Below are positions 23,888-35,196 of a stretch of DNA of 64,000 bases, in pieces (position 1 is the stretch's first letter; each line of letters begins with the position of its first letter). The notes under the pieces were generated by a model, which saw nothing but the letters and a program-made list of their open reading frames with translations, was not told the origin of the DNA and ran no database searches. Location: contig OY756146.1 of NCBI GenBank assembly GCA_963576785.1, positions 2,170,001 through 2,234,000 on the forward strand, in the 5' to 3' direction. Position numbers and translations under genes: made by a program. This stretch comes from Chlorophyllum brunneum. Lineage: Eukaryota > Basidiomycota > Agaricomycetes > Agaricales > Agaricaceae.

Positions 23888-24705
23888 ATGGTGGTACCCA
23901 GCGTTGTGGGATCCATAGGTTCAGGCGTCAGTCAGGTCTGATTCGTCTTCCTCGTTGGTCGTTTCGAGCATCTGAAACTGTGATATAGTTCATTCACGAT
24001 GTGACTGGCACCCATACGGATCGTATCGCACCCAAAACCACGCACCATCCATTCACAAAAAAAGTTGAAATGGTTGAATACCTACTTCCAGGAAGTAAAG
24101 TTAACGAAAATCATCCGATCGTTCTCCTTGATACTCCGGGATTTGATTGCTCGAATGACCAGAGTAGTGAATATTCCAAACTTGAGGACCTACTGAATTG
24201 GATGACGGCGAGGTGTGGCGAGCTTTTATCGATTGATCTATAACTCGCCTAATCCGTTGGTGGATCACACAGGTATGGTTCGAGAGCCAACCTCAGTGGC
24301 ATAGTCTATATACATGATGTGAGAAACACCGAGCTCGAGAACCGACCTGCATTGCATACGTGCGAGGCTTTGGAGAGGCTCTGTGGACCGGAGTGGCCGG
24401 AAAAAGTTGTTTTCGTGAGTTCGCACTGGAGCGGAAGCAGGAGCGACATAAATCGGGAGAAGAAAATCAAAGAGAGGTATTGGAATATTATGCTCAGGAG
24501 AGGCTCACCCATGGTTCGCTACGATTCACCATCGAACCGTGGACAGGCAGTAGAAATTTTGCACTTGATTACAGAGCCCCACCGGGATTCTCAGGACGGT
24601 CTCAATGCACGACTTTCCCAAGGTTTGCTGAATGCACAGTCTGGAGTAGTGGGAAAATCTCCTGACTCTAGAGGGCATAGAACTACGTCGTCAGAAATAA
24701 ACTAG
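23888..24705 (+). CDS. G-domain-like protein, B type (array copy B2)
   Basis: Exons 23888-23935, 23989-24212 and 24273-24705 give 234 residues from an ATG eight residues before the P-loop (MVVPSVVGSIGSGVS). The N-terminal extension of the A genes is absent, so this is either a naturally short B type or a 5'-truncated one. G1 again has no lysine (GSGVS) and G3 is LLDTPGFD. The C-terminal half (IHDVRNTELEN, CEALERLCGPEW, VVFVSSHW, PHRDSQDGLN) parallels B1 but is longer. Last gene of the array; beyond it the sequence becomes AT-rich and repeat-derived. Confidence 0.6.
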
Positions 24706-25895
24706 TACATAGAGGGGTTTGTGATTGATTATGGTTATATGTGCCTCAGTGAAGTGCTTGGGATTCTATATAACCACCTTAGGTTTAGGCAGGCTTTGTG
24801 TGTGTCTTGCCAGTCAGAGAGTATTTCCCAGGGCTTGAGATGCCCTCATGTTGAGAAAATGACTGTAATGAGTTGTTGTGGCTACCAGCAGCAGTAAATG
24901 CAGTGAGAGAGAACATAAAGTCTACTCATCAACAAGATACAATTCTAGGACAAAGAAAGGTAGCTCAGATAGATGGTGCTTGTTAATGAAATGATTTTGG
25001 TCCTAGTTCATACTACATACAAAGTCATATAGACACACATAGTATCAAAAACATATAGAACATTCTATCTGGCTCTTACTGAGTACTAATAAACATGTAT
25101 ACTAGTTATTGGAACTATCTAGAATTATCTACTAAATATCAATTGTCATAACTAGTCATAAATAACTTGGTATGACTTTTATTGTATGCAAAGCATATCA
25201 TAAAAAGTTTTATACAGTTTATTATTGTCATTATGACATATTGTCTATTCATAGAATATGACTTGAAACTTCAACACCTCATTACACTACCAGCCTCAAT
25301 TGTTGGATAGAATAACTAGAACAACCTACTCCTAGCAGCTGGTTGGCAAATGCAAAATTTTTTTTAGGTGGTAAGATAATCCATGTTAATTTCTTCTCGG
25401 CTTGGAGTAGGTTTATGACATCTAAGAGATTAATGAAGAGTTACAATGTACTACCTCAATATTTGTGTAATTTATGCAAATTATGCAGATATTACTTAAA
25501 TATTACTCTATTTTTCTATTTGTATAACTTTTGTATATTATCCAAAAATTATGCAAATCTTGTTCATGATTATTGCTTAGTAATTACACAAATATTGAGA
25601 TAGTGATAGTGTTGTTTTAGTGCTAGTGCTGATATGAAGAAAATCATTCAATAGAATAAACACTAGTTTTACAAAATATTGTAACTAGTCATCTTTCTCA
25701 AGTAGGACATCTATGTTCATATACACTAGGAAGTACATTCAAACTATAAAAAATATAAGAAATACAAGACATATACTTTCATCACAGGTCTATGAGCACC
25801 TGAATTTAAAAAAAAGATACTCATACCTTATAACAGATATATCTAAATGCCCATATATTACTAGCTTTACTCTACTGCTCTTTTCTGTCTATAAT
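24706..25895. other. AT-rich gene desert at the edge of the transposon region
   Basis: 1.2 kb, strongly AT-rich, with many short direct repeats of no clear order. No open frame shows codon bias or motifs. Probably decayed repeat DNA. Confidence 0.6.
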
Positions 25896-26204
25896 TGTTA
25901 TGACCTTAGTCTATGACTCAGGTAGCAAGTCTTTGGATAAAGACAAGGAAGTAGAGAGAAGAGGAAAGGATGATACAATTGGTAAAGTGTAAGGAATACA
26001 TTGAGTATTACTATACTTTATATACTAATAGTGAGTATTAAGAATAGGGGAATAGAGTAATGGAGTCATAGAGATGAGTAGAATGAGTCACAAAGAGTAC
26101 AGCTCTAGGAGGTAAAACAGTAGATGAAACAGATATGGTGAAATTGTAAGTGCAAGGTGATGGGTACATAATAGGAATGTAACTGCTAAGAATAGTTCAT
26201 AACA
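25896..26204 (-). repeat. Old LTR related to the full-length retrotransposon
   Basis: Begins TGTTATGACCTTAGTCTATG and ends in TTCATAACA. It aligns along its length with the 294-bp LTRs at 29,103 and 35,217 but with many substitutions. It is followed on the right by a polypurine-tract equivalent (minus strand, CTAGAAAAGGAG) and by ORF3 remnants, so it is the 3' LTR of an older minus-strand element of the same family. Confidence 0.8.
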
Positions 26205-26760
26205 ATATCTCCTTTTCTAGATTCATGACCTTGTGAATCTCAAATACCTTTATTCCTGGCTTCCTTGAGATTGCTTTTCCTTGTGGAGTATATTGACAAG
26301 TTGTTGTTTGTTGGGTCCAATCATGAGAGTTCCCAATTGATGTCTACATCTAATCCAAAAGAGGGTATAGTCAGGTCCTGCTTGGAATAATACTATAGTA
26401 CATCCTTTGAAGGTCATTGTGTTGTTTGTTTTGGCTGCTATGAGGTTGTGGACAATTTCTTGCTAGTAGTTGTTGTCAAGTTGTCTTTTTTCTTTTAGCA
26501 TGAGATAAGATTGGAGTGGGTTGAATATGATGGGTTTAGTTGGTGGATTGAATATGATAGGTTTGGTTGGTGGGTTGAAGTTGGAGATATGAATTAATAG
26601 ATGGTCTACTTCATCTCTCATATTAGGTTCCATTAATTGGTCAGCTACTAATCTTTCAATCCCCTCCATTCCTTCATCTAGCCATTCTTGTTCATCTTCT
26701 GTATGGTATGGTGGTTTATTGGGCAATGTAGTAGAGTTGTATAAGTTGAGGTCTATCAGC
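26205..26760 (-). pseudogene. Relic of the third ORF of an older retrotransposon copy
   Basis: The minus strand next to the old LTR encodes a broken frame that matches the position and style of the ORF3 3' part in the full element. It includes an internally repeated NPPTKPIIF. Several stops interrupt it, and the element is truncated after this point. Confidence 0.45.
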
Positions 26761-28321
26761 CATTAGGCTGTTATGTCCAAACCTCGAACCTATGTCAGAG
26801 GTTATGACAATTTCCCAGAAGCAATACCACTTATCCCACTACCACAATCCAATAACACTGTCATTGACTCTCCACTCCAACTAGCTTGGAAATATGCACC
26901 ATACTTATATGTATGCAACACCGATGGACTCTACTTATGCACCATCAAGAACAACCTCTACAGTACCTGGAATAATGGTTGGAAAGCATGACTTACTACC
27001 AAAGAAACTATGCAGTACATCCACCCTTACATGTATACTCATGGTCCAGTACTCAAAGTGCTCATTTACCAATAAGTTGCCAATAGAATCTATTGTATAG
27101 AAATGTGACCTAGGAACTTATCACCAGACAATAAACCTGCTGTACCCAGTAGTAACAGTGACAACTCTCCCCATCTGCTATTACAATCTACTCAAGCCTT
27201 CATCAAGTCACCCAAGTCTTACCTCTCCAAAGAACCAATTGCATTAACATCATCCTTATCATCTGACTCTGATCACCCTATGGATGTAGTTCTTCTATTA
27301 CTACCATCATCATTGTTGCTATCTACTATCTCATCCTGCACGTCTTATGACTGCAGCTGTTCCAATAAATCTCTATCATCATCATCTGAAATCTCTGAGG
27401 ATAAATAAGCATTCATCCATTTTATCTTCATCAGTTTCACTTTGCTTTATATTTAGTTGTTTCACCTTTATCAGTTTCATGTCTATCTTTAGTAGGGTTT
27501 CATCTTGAGTTTCATATCTATCAGTTTCACATTGTGAAACTTGTTTCAGTCTTGTTATCTATACTCCATAGTATTTATAGAAAAGAAGTAGTTAGTATAA
27601 ATAACCAACTATATTAGGAAGTCAAAGCTTAAGCTTTGATCTTCTATAGAGATAGTCTTCTTGATCACCTAAGAAGAGTTTCTGTTGACAATTGCTGTCA
27701 ATCAATAAAAGATTGCTTAACTGCTTATTCTCTACTCACTCTTACTACTCAGAGTTATGAGATAAACAGGATTCCCATTTCTTGGTTAAGTAATGACAGT
27801 TTGATAATACTTGCTTATCTGGTTACTTGGCAGGGATAGGTATTAAGGCTATACCCTAAAGGTTGCATCCTCTTTGATTGCCCTTAGTAGCCAAATCCGT
27901 AACACATTCTGCTCTATCTTAAGGGTAACCAAGTATAGTCAGTTTTAAATTTTTATTTGGTAAGCACTTGTATAGCTTGCTAATACAAATACTGATGCTG
28001 CAATATTTGATGTAGATGCTATTGCAGCAAGTTACTTAGACAGTAGAACTTCAAGACAATATTGTTATGGTTTTATATAAGCTTTTGGAGGCTTTATTAC
28101 AATATCCTCACTGTTACCAATTGAGAAACAGTCTTTTCAAATTGTACTAAGGGAGAAATATGATTTATGATATCCACAAAGGCTATTTCAGTGGAGAGGA
28201 ATTATGCTTAAAGGTTGTTTATTTATATCAGACTTTAGACATAGAGGCTATGCTTAAGATCAGATTCTGCTGATTTTGAGTCTAAAATTTGCTCATATTA
28301 TTGTTAAATTGTTTAGCTCTA
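26761..28321. other. AT-rich repeat-derived stretch with unassigned open frames
   Basis: A plus-strand frame at 26,773-26,991 (starts MSKPRTYVRGYDNF) and its continuation to about 27,405, which carries a few stops, look like decayed protein-coding DNA of unknown family, more C-rich than the surroundings. From 27,410 on the DNA is AT-rich. A frame at 27,636-27,839 may be an upstream part of the kinase relic that follows. Confidence 0.35.
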
Positions 28322-28890
28322 CATGAAAGAAGACATTTAATGGGAAAGCATCAACTATCCAAATATCAGTCCATTCTATGGTGTTTACTATTGTAATGAA
28401 ATATACTGGCAAATCTATCTTGTTTTACCTTAGATGGATAATGGTAATCCCACCAACTATCTAAAGAGTAACATCATAATTCTTTGTGAATCATTTGTAT
28501 GTTTTTAATTTTTGAACCACAGCTATGCTCACAAGCTCTAAAGATTTATAATGTCACCAATGGCTTGGAATATCTTTATGCACAAGGTTTAGTGCATGGA
28601 AATCTCAATGGGGTATGCAAATGTTTTGTCACATAGGAACTCTTTTGAACTATATAGTCTAGATGAATATAAGTGTGAACAGTTCAGGCAAAGTATGCCT
28701 TACAGACTTGAGGTTGTCACTTGTGTATACTAATCCCACTCTCATGCATACAGCTACTGTAAGCACTGCTCTGGGTATCTCTGTTGGTAGTTTGCTCCCA
28801 AACTTTTGGAAAGTGAAGTTTATGCCACAATGGCAAGTGATATGTAGGCTTTAGAATGTGTTTTTTATGAGGTATTTTGGATTGTACATT
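28322..28890 (+). pseudogene. Degraded protein-kinase gene fragment
   Basis: Read across stops and two remnant introns, the plus strand gives kinase landmarks in the right order: INYPNISPFYGV (subdomain IV, usually HPNILPFYG), MDNGNPTNYL (hinge), GLEYLYAQGLVHGNLNG (HGDLxG catalytic loop, Asp changed to Asn), NISVNSSGKVCLTD (DFG region), FAPKLLE (APE region, Glu changed to Lys) and ASDM*ALECVFYE. Tryptophan codons have become stops (W changed to * before FAP and before ALEC). The introns at 28,499-28,522 and around 28,612-28,661 retain GT/AG ends. This is the tyrosine-kinase-like family expanded in Agaricomycetes. It is non-functional and carries mostly G:C to A:T changes. Confidence 0.7.
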
Positions 28891-29102
28891 CAAACTTTTT
28901 ACTTGACCCATAATAAAATAGATTTTAACTAGAAAGTTACTATTTCATGGGTTGAATGATCTACAGGCTCTCTCAGTACTCATGAAGGGTCATCCAGCAG
29001 CTTAATACAATCCAACAAACAGTACTGGGATGACCATATAGGCTCTGGCAATCCAGTATTAGACAGTAAATTGTGAAGAGTGTCCCACATGTGCAAATAT
29101 CT

Positions 29103-29396
29103 TGTTACAACCTTAGTCTCTGACTCAGGTTGCAAGCCTTTGGATAAAGGAAAGGAAGTAGAGAAAGGAAGAAGAGATGATACGATTGGTAAAGTGTAAG
29201 GAATACATCAAGTATTACTACACTTTATATACTGGTGGTGATGGTTAATAATAAGGGAGAGGAGTAAACAAGTCCGATAGGAGGCATAGCCTTCAGGGGT
29301 GAAATGGGGAATGAAACGAGAAGTGAAACAAGTATGAGGGTACATGAGGTAACGGGCACAAGATAGGAATGAATGGTCTATCTATAGTTCGTAACA
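29103..29396 (-). repeat. 3' LTR of the Ty3/gypsy element
   Basis: 294 bp, TGTTACAACC to GTTCGTAACA. Nine differences from the 5' LTR; at four of them this copy has TG or CA where the other has CG. Confidence 0.95.
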
Positions 29397-29409
29397 ATAC
29401 CTCCCTTTC
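29397..29409 (-). promoter_or_regulatory. Polypurine tract
   Basis: GAAAGGGAGGTAT directly before the 3' LTR on the element's coding strand, the plus-strand priming site for reverse transcription. Confidence 0.7.
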
Positions 29410-29503
29410 AAGCTTCATGTCCTCATGATGCATATTACTATAAAGGTCCTTTATAAAATAAAGCATATGGAATTTGGAGAAGGTAGGAAAACGCAATGAG
29501 CAT

Positions 29504-30340
29504 TTACTCATTCATAAGTACAGCCGCTCCCAGAGCTCTGGCCAAGTCCTTCTTGTTTCCTCTGATGAGAGATGCTTTGTCGACATGTCTTAAGCCAATC
29601 CAGAGGGGTGCGTGTGGTGGTCCTTCTTTGAACAGGAAGTGGGTGTGATTATTGTACATGGTGTTATCGTTGGTGTGATTGGCTAAGAGCTTATGCACTA
29701 TGCCCCTCCAGTATTTGTTGTCCTTTTCGCCTTCCGATTTCAATGTGTTATATCCTTGCGGTGGATGGAAGGTCATGGGTGTGATGGGGGGTACTACTAT
29801 GGTGAGGATGGTTTGTAGATGGGCTACTTCTTCTTTGATGTCGGGGTGAAGTAGTTAGTCGGTAGCTGTTACTTCTTGTGTCTTTTGTTCACATTTATGA
29901 CAGATGTGATGTTGGATGGGGAACAGGTCGTTACTAACAAGTAGTCGGTTAACGATATGGTGGGAGAGATTGTCTGTATTCCTTGACTTGTACATATTGA
30001 GTTGTTCGGCTAGGGCTACGAGGATGCTGTGCATCCGAGCTCGCATATTGGAGATGACAATAAGTTGTAAGTTGTCGTTGATTTCGTATAAGTGTCTCTC
30101 CAATTGGTCTCTCCTTCCTTCATCGATGATGAACTGGTTGAGTCTCGGAGTGGCATCGCATAAGGTATCCATTATTTTAGATGTGCCTTCTTGGGTTGCT
30201 TTCATTGCTGCGCCCAATAGTATCATGGTGTTGACTAGGGTTTCTCCCTCTATGAGTTCCTCATGGCTAGTCCTTTCTGGGACGAGTTCATCGAACTCTT
30301 TGAGGTAGGGGTATGGAGTAAGTTGGTGTTCGGCGGGCAT
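29504..30340 (-). pseudogene. Third ORF of the retrotransposon, downstream of pol, one internal stop
   Basis: An ATG at 30,340 opens a frame (MPAEHQLTPYPYLKEFDEL) that continues to 29,504 in the same phase with a single TAA at 29,855, a likely CAA-to-TAA change. The full product would be about 277 residues. It lies 97 bp after the pol stop and before the polypurine tract, the position of env-like genes in other Ty3/gypsy elements. It shows no signal peptide or membrane segment, so it does not look like an envelope. The first part is helical and charged (EELIEGETLVNTMILLGAAM, RRDQLERHLYEINDNLQ); the second has HPPQGY and WRGIVHKLL. The older element at 25.9 kb carries a relic of the same ORF, so it is a family trait. 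Function unknown. Confidence 0.6.
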
Positions 30341-30437
30341 GGTATGTTATAAAGATAGTTGGCAAAGTCGAGAGTGGAGTGAATACAGCGAGTGATGCTT
30401 TGAGTATAGTAGTTGCTTGGAATGTGAGGTCTGTTGT

Positions 30438-33400
30438 TCATAATTGCTGCTTTTTACCTCCCCTTTTTATAGGTTTTGTCCTCGAAATCTTGCCCATGAA
30501 CTCTTGTACTGCTTCCTTGGCGTTTCCCAGATTTGCTTTATCTTCCCATGTATCTTCTTCAGACGTATATCCTTTCCAGTGTATTAGGTACTGTTTTCGT
30601 TTTCCTCTTGTATGGTGTCCTCGGACTTCATCCACCTCATAGTGTTCCTCATTATTGATTATCTTGGGGATCGGTGGTGGCAGAGTATGCTGGCTGTCAT
30701 ACTCAGGTTTGTGATAGGGGGAGAGGAGTCTGCTGTTAAACACGTCATGTATCGCCCATGTTTCAGGTAGCTCCAGTCAGTAGCTTGTTTCACCTATTTT
30801 TTCTTTTACTCGGAAGGGTCCATATCTCCTGTGATCAAGTTTTTTTGTCGGCCTTGTTGTCCTAATATTGTCTGCCTCAAGCCAAACTTGGTTTCCTGCC
30901 TGGTACTCGTGTTCTGGTTTTGTGCTGTTCCGTTTCTCCATTTGCATCTGGTTCTATTGTAGCATTTTGATCGTCTCTTGGCATATGTCCTGTAACTCCT
31001 GTATTCGCTCCGTGATCACAGGTGCCTTGACTGTGTTTGAGATATCCCCTTTCCATGGATGTCGTCCGTATACTATCTGGAACAGTGAATGTCCTGTGGC
31101 ACTATGTATTTTATCGTTATACTGGAATTCTGCTATGCTGAGCCATTTCTTCCAGTTGTTCTGCACATGGTTGATTACGTTTCTGAGGTATGCCTTGACC
31201 TCCTAGTTGATGTGCTCCGTCTGTCCATCTGTTTGTGGATGGTATGCCGTGGATAGGTTACGTTGGATGCCGGTTGCTCTGCAAAGTTCTGCCATGAACT
31301 TTGATGCGAATTGTGGGCCTCTGTCACTGATGATCCTGCGGAGTATCCCATGTTGTCTCCATATATCGTCACGATAAATATCTCCTAACTCTTCGGATGA
31401 TAGTGTGGTGTTAACTGCACATAGTCTGATCATTTTGCTAAAACAATCAACGATGACAAGTATCACGTCATATCCGTCTGATTCTGGCAGTGGTCCTATC
31501 ATGTCGATTGATATTTCTTCCCATGGTCCGGTGGGTATCAGTAGTGGGTAGAGATGTGTGGTAGGCCTTGATGTATCATTTAACATCATTGCGTATTTGT
31601 GGCCACCAATATGTTCTTTTGAGGAGTTCAATCATTTTGTGCTGTCCCGGGTGTCCTACGTCCGTTTTGTCGTGGTGTTGTTGGAGTATTTCTTGGCGTA
31701 ATTCGGTGTTTGGTGGTACATATATTCTTCCTTCAAACATAGGTAAACCATCAGTTTCCCATATCTCCTCTGGTCGTTTCTCCTTTTCTCTTAGCCATTG
31801 TGTTTCTCTTCTTTGCTCCTTTCATAATCGGTGTTTCAGGTCTTCTTCTCCCGATATTTCCCAAATTTGTCTGATCTCGGTGATAGTGTTATCAAATAGG
31901 TGGTCAGATAATAGTGTGATATTTGTGTTGTCTCTGGTTGTGTCCGTTTTTGCTAGTCTTGATAGCACATCTACTTTCGTGTTCGTCTTCCCGGGTATGT
32001 GTTTTAGTGTGTAGCGATATTCCTGTAATTCCAGTTGCCATCTTGCCTGTCGTCCTGTGAGTTGTTGCGGTTTTCTGAAGTATTCTAAGTTCTTGTGGTC
32101 CATCCATATCTCGAATGGTTTGTCGGCATCAAGTAGGTATTGTCTCCATGTTTTGATCGCTTCTTGGATTGCTAGTAGTTCTTTGTTGTAGATTTGATAG
32201 TTTCGTTCTGCCAGTGTCATTGTTCTCGAGTGAAAGGCGATTGGGTGCCACTGGTCATTCTGGTTTTGTGATAATACCGCTCCTACTCCGTATCCCGACG
32301 CATCCACTTCTACCCTGTATTGTCCTTTGTCTTGAGGCATTGCTAGTACTGGTTCGCTCGTGATCTTTTCCTTGATCTTCTTGAATGCCTGTTGTTGTCA
32401 TTCTGTCCATGACCATTGCGCATCTTTTTTCTTCAGCTCATGTAGAGGTGTTGCTATGTTACTGAAGTCTTGTATGAATCGTCGGTAGAAGTTTGCAAAA
32501 CCCAGGAATTTTTCGACGTCTTTCACAGATTTGGGTGTTGGCCATTCTCTTACTACTTTCACCTTCTCTTCCTCCATTTTAATGCTGCCTTGTCCCACTA
32601 TAAAGCCCAGTATGGGTATTTCCTTTGTGTTGAACACACATTTTGACCACTTGAAGTAAAGCTGGTGCTTGGCTGCGATGTCTAAGAACCACGTTGTTCT
32701 TTCCTCGAGTTCTTCCTGTGTGGTTCCTGGAATGACAAAATCATTCATGTAGTTGACGAGCATTCCTTCATGTAACATTTCCCGAAATACCGTGTTCATT
32801 ATCCTCTGAAAGGTTGCCGGTAAATTGCTCATCCCAAAGAACATGACCGTAGGTTCGAATAATCCACTGTTTGTTACAAATGCTGCCTTCCATTCGTCCC
32901 CTTCTCTGATCCTGACATTGTTATATCCCCAAATGATATCGAGCTTGTTGAACACCTTCGCATCCTCTAATTGGTCTAGGACTTCGCCTATGAGTGGCAG
33001 TGGCATCTTATCCTTGATGGTGTGTTCATTCAGCTTTTTGTAATCCTGTACCAGGCATTTTGTTCCATCCTTTTTTGGTATAAAGAAACATGGGGTGGCG
33101 TAGGGGGATTGTAATGGTTTGATTCGTCCTGAGGCAAGGTTCTCATCAAGGAACTTCTGTAGTTCCTGTTTCTCCGCTATTGTCATTGGGTAGACCTTGG
33201 ACTGTAGTACCAGGGGTGCATCTTCAGACAGGTTTATCTCGTGGTCCCATACCGTGTGCTCGGGTAGTTTATCAAAGTTCTTCTTGTTGAATAGGTGGGT
33301 GTATCGTCGGAGGTATGGTGGTAGATCTTCATCATTTGTCAGGTCCGCCTTTTTCTCTTCAATGTGTTCCTTGACTGTCCATATTCTCTCGTTGAACCGT

Positions 33401-33866
33401 ATGTCGCTATGTGATATTTTGCAATTGTCTGGGCATCTGGTGAATTGTATGACGTGATTGTTCCAATCGATTTCCGGGTTATGCTTGACCAACCAGTCAT
33501 GTCCGAGATATAGGTCTGCGCTTTCCAATTGTGTTACTAGAGCATCAATTTGTTCCGTGTGGTTGCCATTGTTTAATACCAGTTGTGCCTTGTCCATTAT
33601 CTCTCCTTTTTTGTTTTCTATTCCATCGGCATTGATTACTTTGATCGGGATCTCCAGGGATTTAGTCAGAATCTGTTCTTCATCTATCGTTCATTGTGCT
33701 ATGCATGTGTGGGTGCATCCAGAGTCTACAAGGGTTGTAATTGGTCTGCGTCCTTTTCTTGTCTGGATTGTTGATTTGAGGAGAAGTTTGCATATAGAGT
33801 TTCGTTTCTGGGGGATTACGTATCGTCTATTGTGGGATAAAACAGAAACTCTAGATTTATTGGCTC
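30438..33866 (-). pseudogene. Retrotransposon pol: protease, RT, RNase H, integrase, chromodomain
   Basis: Domains in order on the minus strand: protease TLVDSGCTHTCI (about 33,740), reverse transcriptase (33,597-32,398; motifs IKPLQSPYATPCFFIPKKDG, FGMSNLPATFQ), RNase H (YRVEVDASGYGVGAVL, NKELLAI), integrase zinc region and core (SIDMIGPLPES, ISDRGPQFASKF, YHPQTDGQTEH) and chromodomain (YLIHWKGYTSEEDTWE). The RT active site reads YMND instead of YxDD. Stops interrupt it near 33,696, 32,398, 31,822, 31,590, 31,203, 30,954 and 30,776, and the integrase core is in a different frame from the zinc region. Pol is in another frame than gag. The damage is mostly single transitions (CAG to TAG, TGG to TGA). 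Not functional. Confidence 0.92.
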
Positions 33867-33878
33867 ATGGGTTTGCGC

Positions 33879-35123
33879 CTACTCGGAGCCTTTGACAAAA
33901 TCCTCTTTCTCCTCCTTTTCTTGTTCATTGTCTTCGTTGATCTCTCTGATGTGTGCTCTCTTGGATGCCCTGCAGTTCTTCAAGATGTGGCCTTGTTTTC
34001 CACAATTGTAGTACATTATCTTGGTGTATGTGACTTTCGTCTTCTTCCTGCAGTATTTGGCAATATGCCCATAGAGGTTGCAGTTGTAGCACCTTGGTTT
34101 TCTATTTTGATCGGTGTCTGCCCTTTGTCTCCCTATCTCCATGGGTTGTCCTCTACCTCCATAAGTAACTCCGGTTGTGGTTCTGACATCTCCTCGAGTG
34201 ATGTCTGTTGCTTCATACCCTTGTCCTACTGCGAGGATCGTAGTTTTCCATTTGCTATATGTTGTTGGGACAGAGGTTGTCGGGTAGCCTACTATGGTTC
34301 GGATAATGTCTGCTCTGGTGTGGCATTTGAGGAGGAATATTGCGTGGGTATCGTCTGTCCCCGCTTGGGCTTTCAATGCCTCGAATTCTATTAAGAAATC
34401 TGCCGTGTTCTTCTTCCCTTGTTTGAACGTCTCGATTTCTCCTTCTGTTATGGCTTTCCTTTTTCCCAAGGAAAATGTGGCTTCTATTTCCTTTGTAAAG
34501 TCATCCCAATCTGGTGTTTTCTTGTTCTGGATGGCTTGTAGCTGCATGTTGGCATAAGGGCCTGCTAGCCCCCCTTTCATTCTCGCCAAAATTGCCACTA
34601 TCTTCTGTTCATCTTCGTCTATCTTGTTGAACATTAACCATAAGGATATGGCTCTCCACCAATCATCAAATCTGGTTCTATCTCCATTGAAATATCCTGG
34701 CTCTGGGGCTAGGTTCTTTGGGATGTTGATTTCTTCTGTTATCTCTGGTTCTGTCTCTGGTTCGCTGTGTTTGTTTCCATGGGTCTCGGCAATTTCTATA
34801 TTGGCTGTGGCGTTGGCAACTTCTGTGTCGATTTCTTCTTCAGATGGGGCTGGTTTCTCGTCTGTGCTGTGTTTAGATTCTTTCTCGTAGGTCTCGGCGA
34901 TATCTATATCGGATGTGTTCTCGGCGACTTCTATGTCGAATTCGGTTTCAAATAGAGCTGTATTCTCGTCTACGCTGTGTTCGGATTTCTGCCGTTTAAG
35001 GCCTTCAGGGATTTCTGATTCTGTGGATCGTTTGGATCCTGTTGCGACGGGTAAACCCTGGATGTCTGTTGGTCTCGGAGCTCTGTGTCTTCTCAGTGTT
35101 CTTGATGAGCTACTGCTGCTCAT
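33879..35123 (-). CDS. Retrotransposon Gag polyprotein
   Basis: 414 residues, open from ATG 35,123. An acidic, repetitive N-terminal part (DIEVAENTSDIDIAET-like units) is followed by the Gag core (EPGYFNGDRTRFDDWW, the typical retrotransposon gag start, and FKQGKKNTADFLIEF). A basic end carries two CCHC zinc knuckles. The first is intact (CYNCNLYGHIAKYC); in the second the first Cys is Tyr (YYNCGKQGHILKNC). This mutation fits the general G-to-A damage of the element. It forms the virus-like particle and binds element RNA in active relatives. Confidence 0.9.
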   Translation of the reverse strand: MSSSSSSRTLRRHRAPRPTDIQGLPVATGSKRSTESEIPEGLKRQKSEHSVDENTALFETEFDIEVAENTSDIDIAETYEKESKHSTDEKPAPSEEEIDTEVANATANIEIAETHGNKHSEPETEPEITEEINIPKNLAPEPGYFNGDRTRFDDWWRAISLWLMFNKIDEDEQKIVAILARMKGGLAGPYANMQLQAIQNKKTPDWDDFTKEIEATFSLGKRKAITEGEIETFKQGKKNTADFLIEFEALKAQAGTDDTHAIFLLKCHTRADIIRTIVGYPTTSVPTTYSKWKTTILAVGQGYEATDITRGDVRTTTGVTYGGRGQPMEIGRQRADTDQNRKPRCYNCNLYGHIAKYCRKKTKVTYTKIMYYNCGKQGHILKNCRASKRAHIREINEDNEQEKEEKEDFVKGSE

Positions 35124-35196
35124 ATACTGTCGTCCTGGTTGGAGGCTATTATTCCAAGCCTAGCTACGAATAGTGGCACCTCTTTTGCAAGGTGAG

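Noticed and set aside
30250..30441. Small ORF overlapping the start of the third retrotransposon ORF
   Set aside because: Overlapping frame without motifs; the pol stop and ORF3 start explain the region.
33867..34394. Plus-strand open frames with hydrophobic stretches opposite gag and pol
   Set aside because: Antisense to the retrotransposon genes; hydrophobicity is a by-product of reading acidic/basic codons in reverse.
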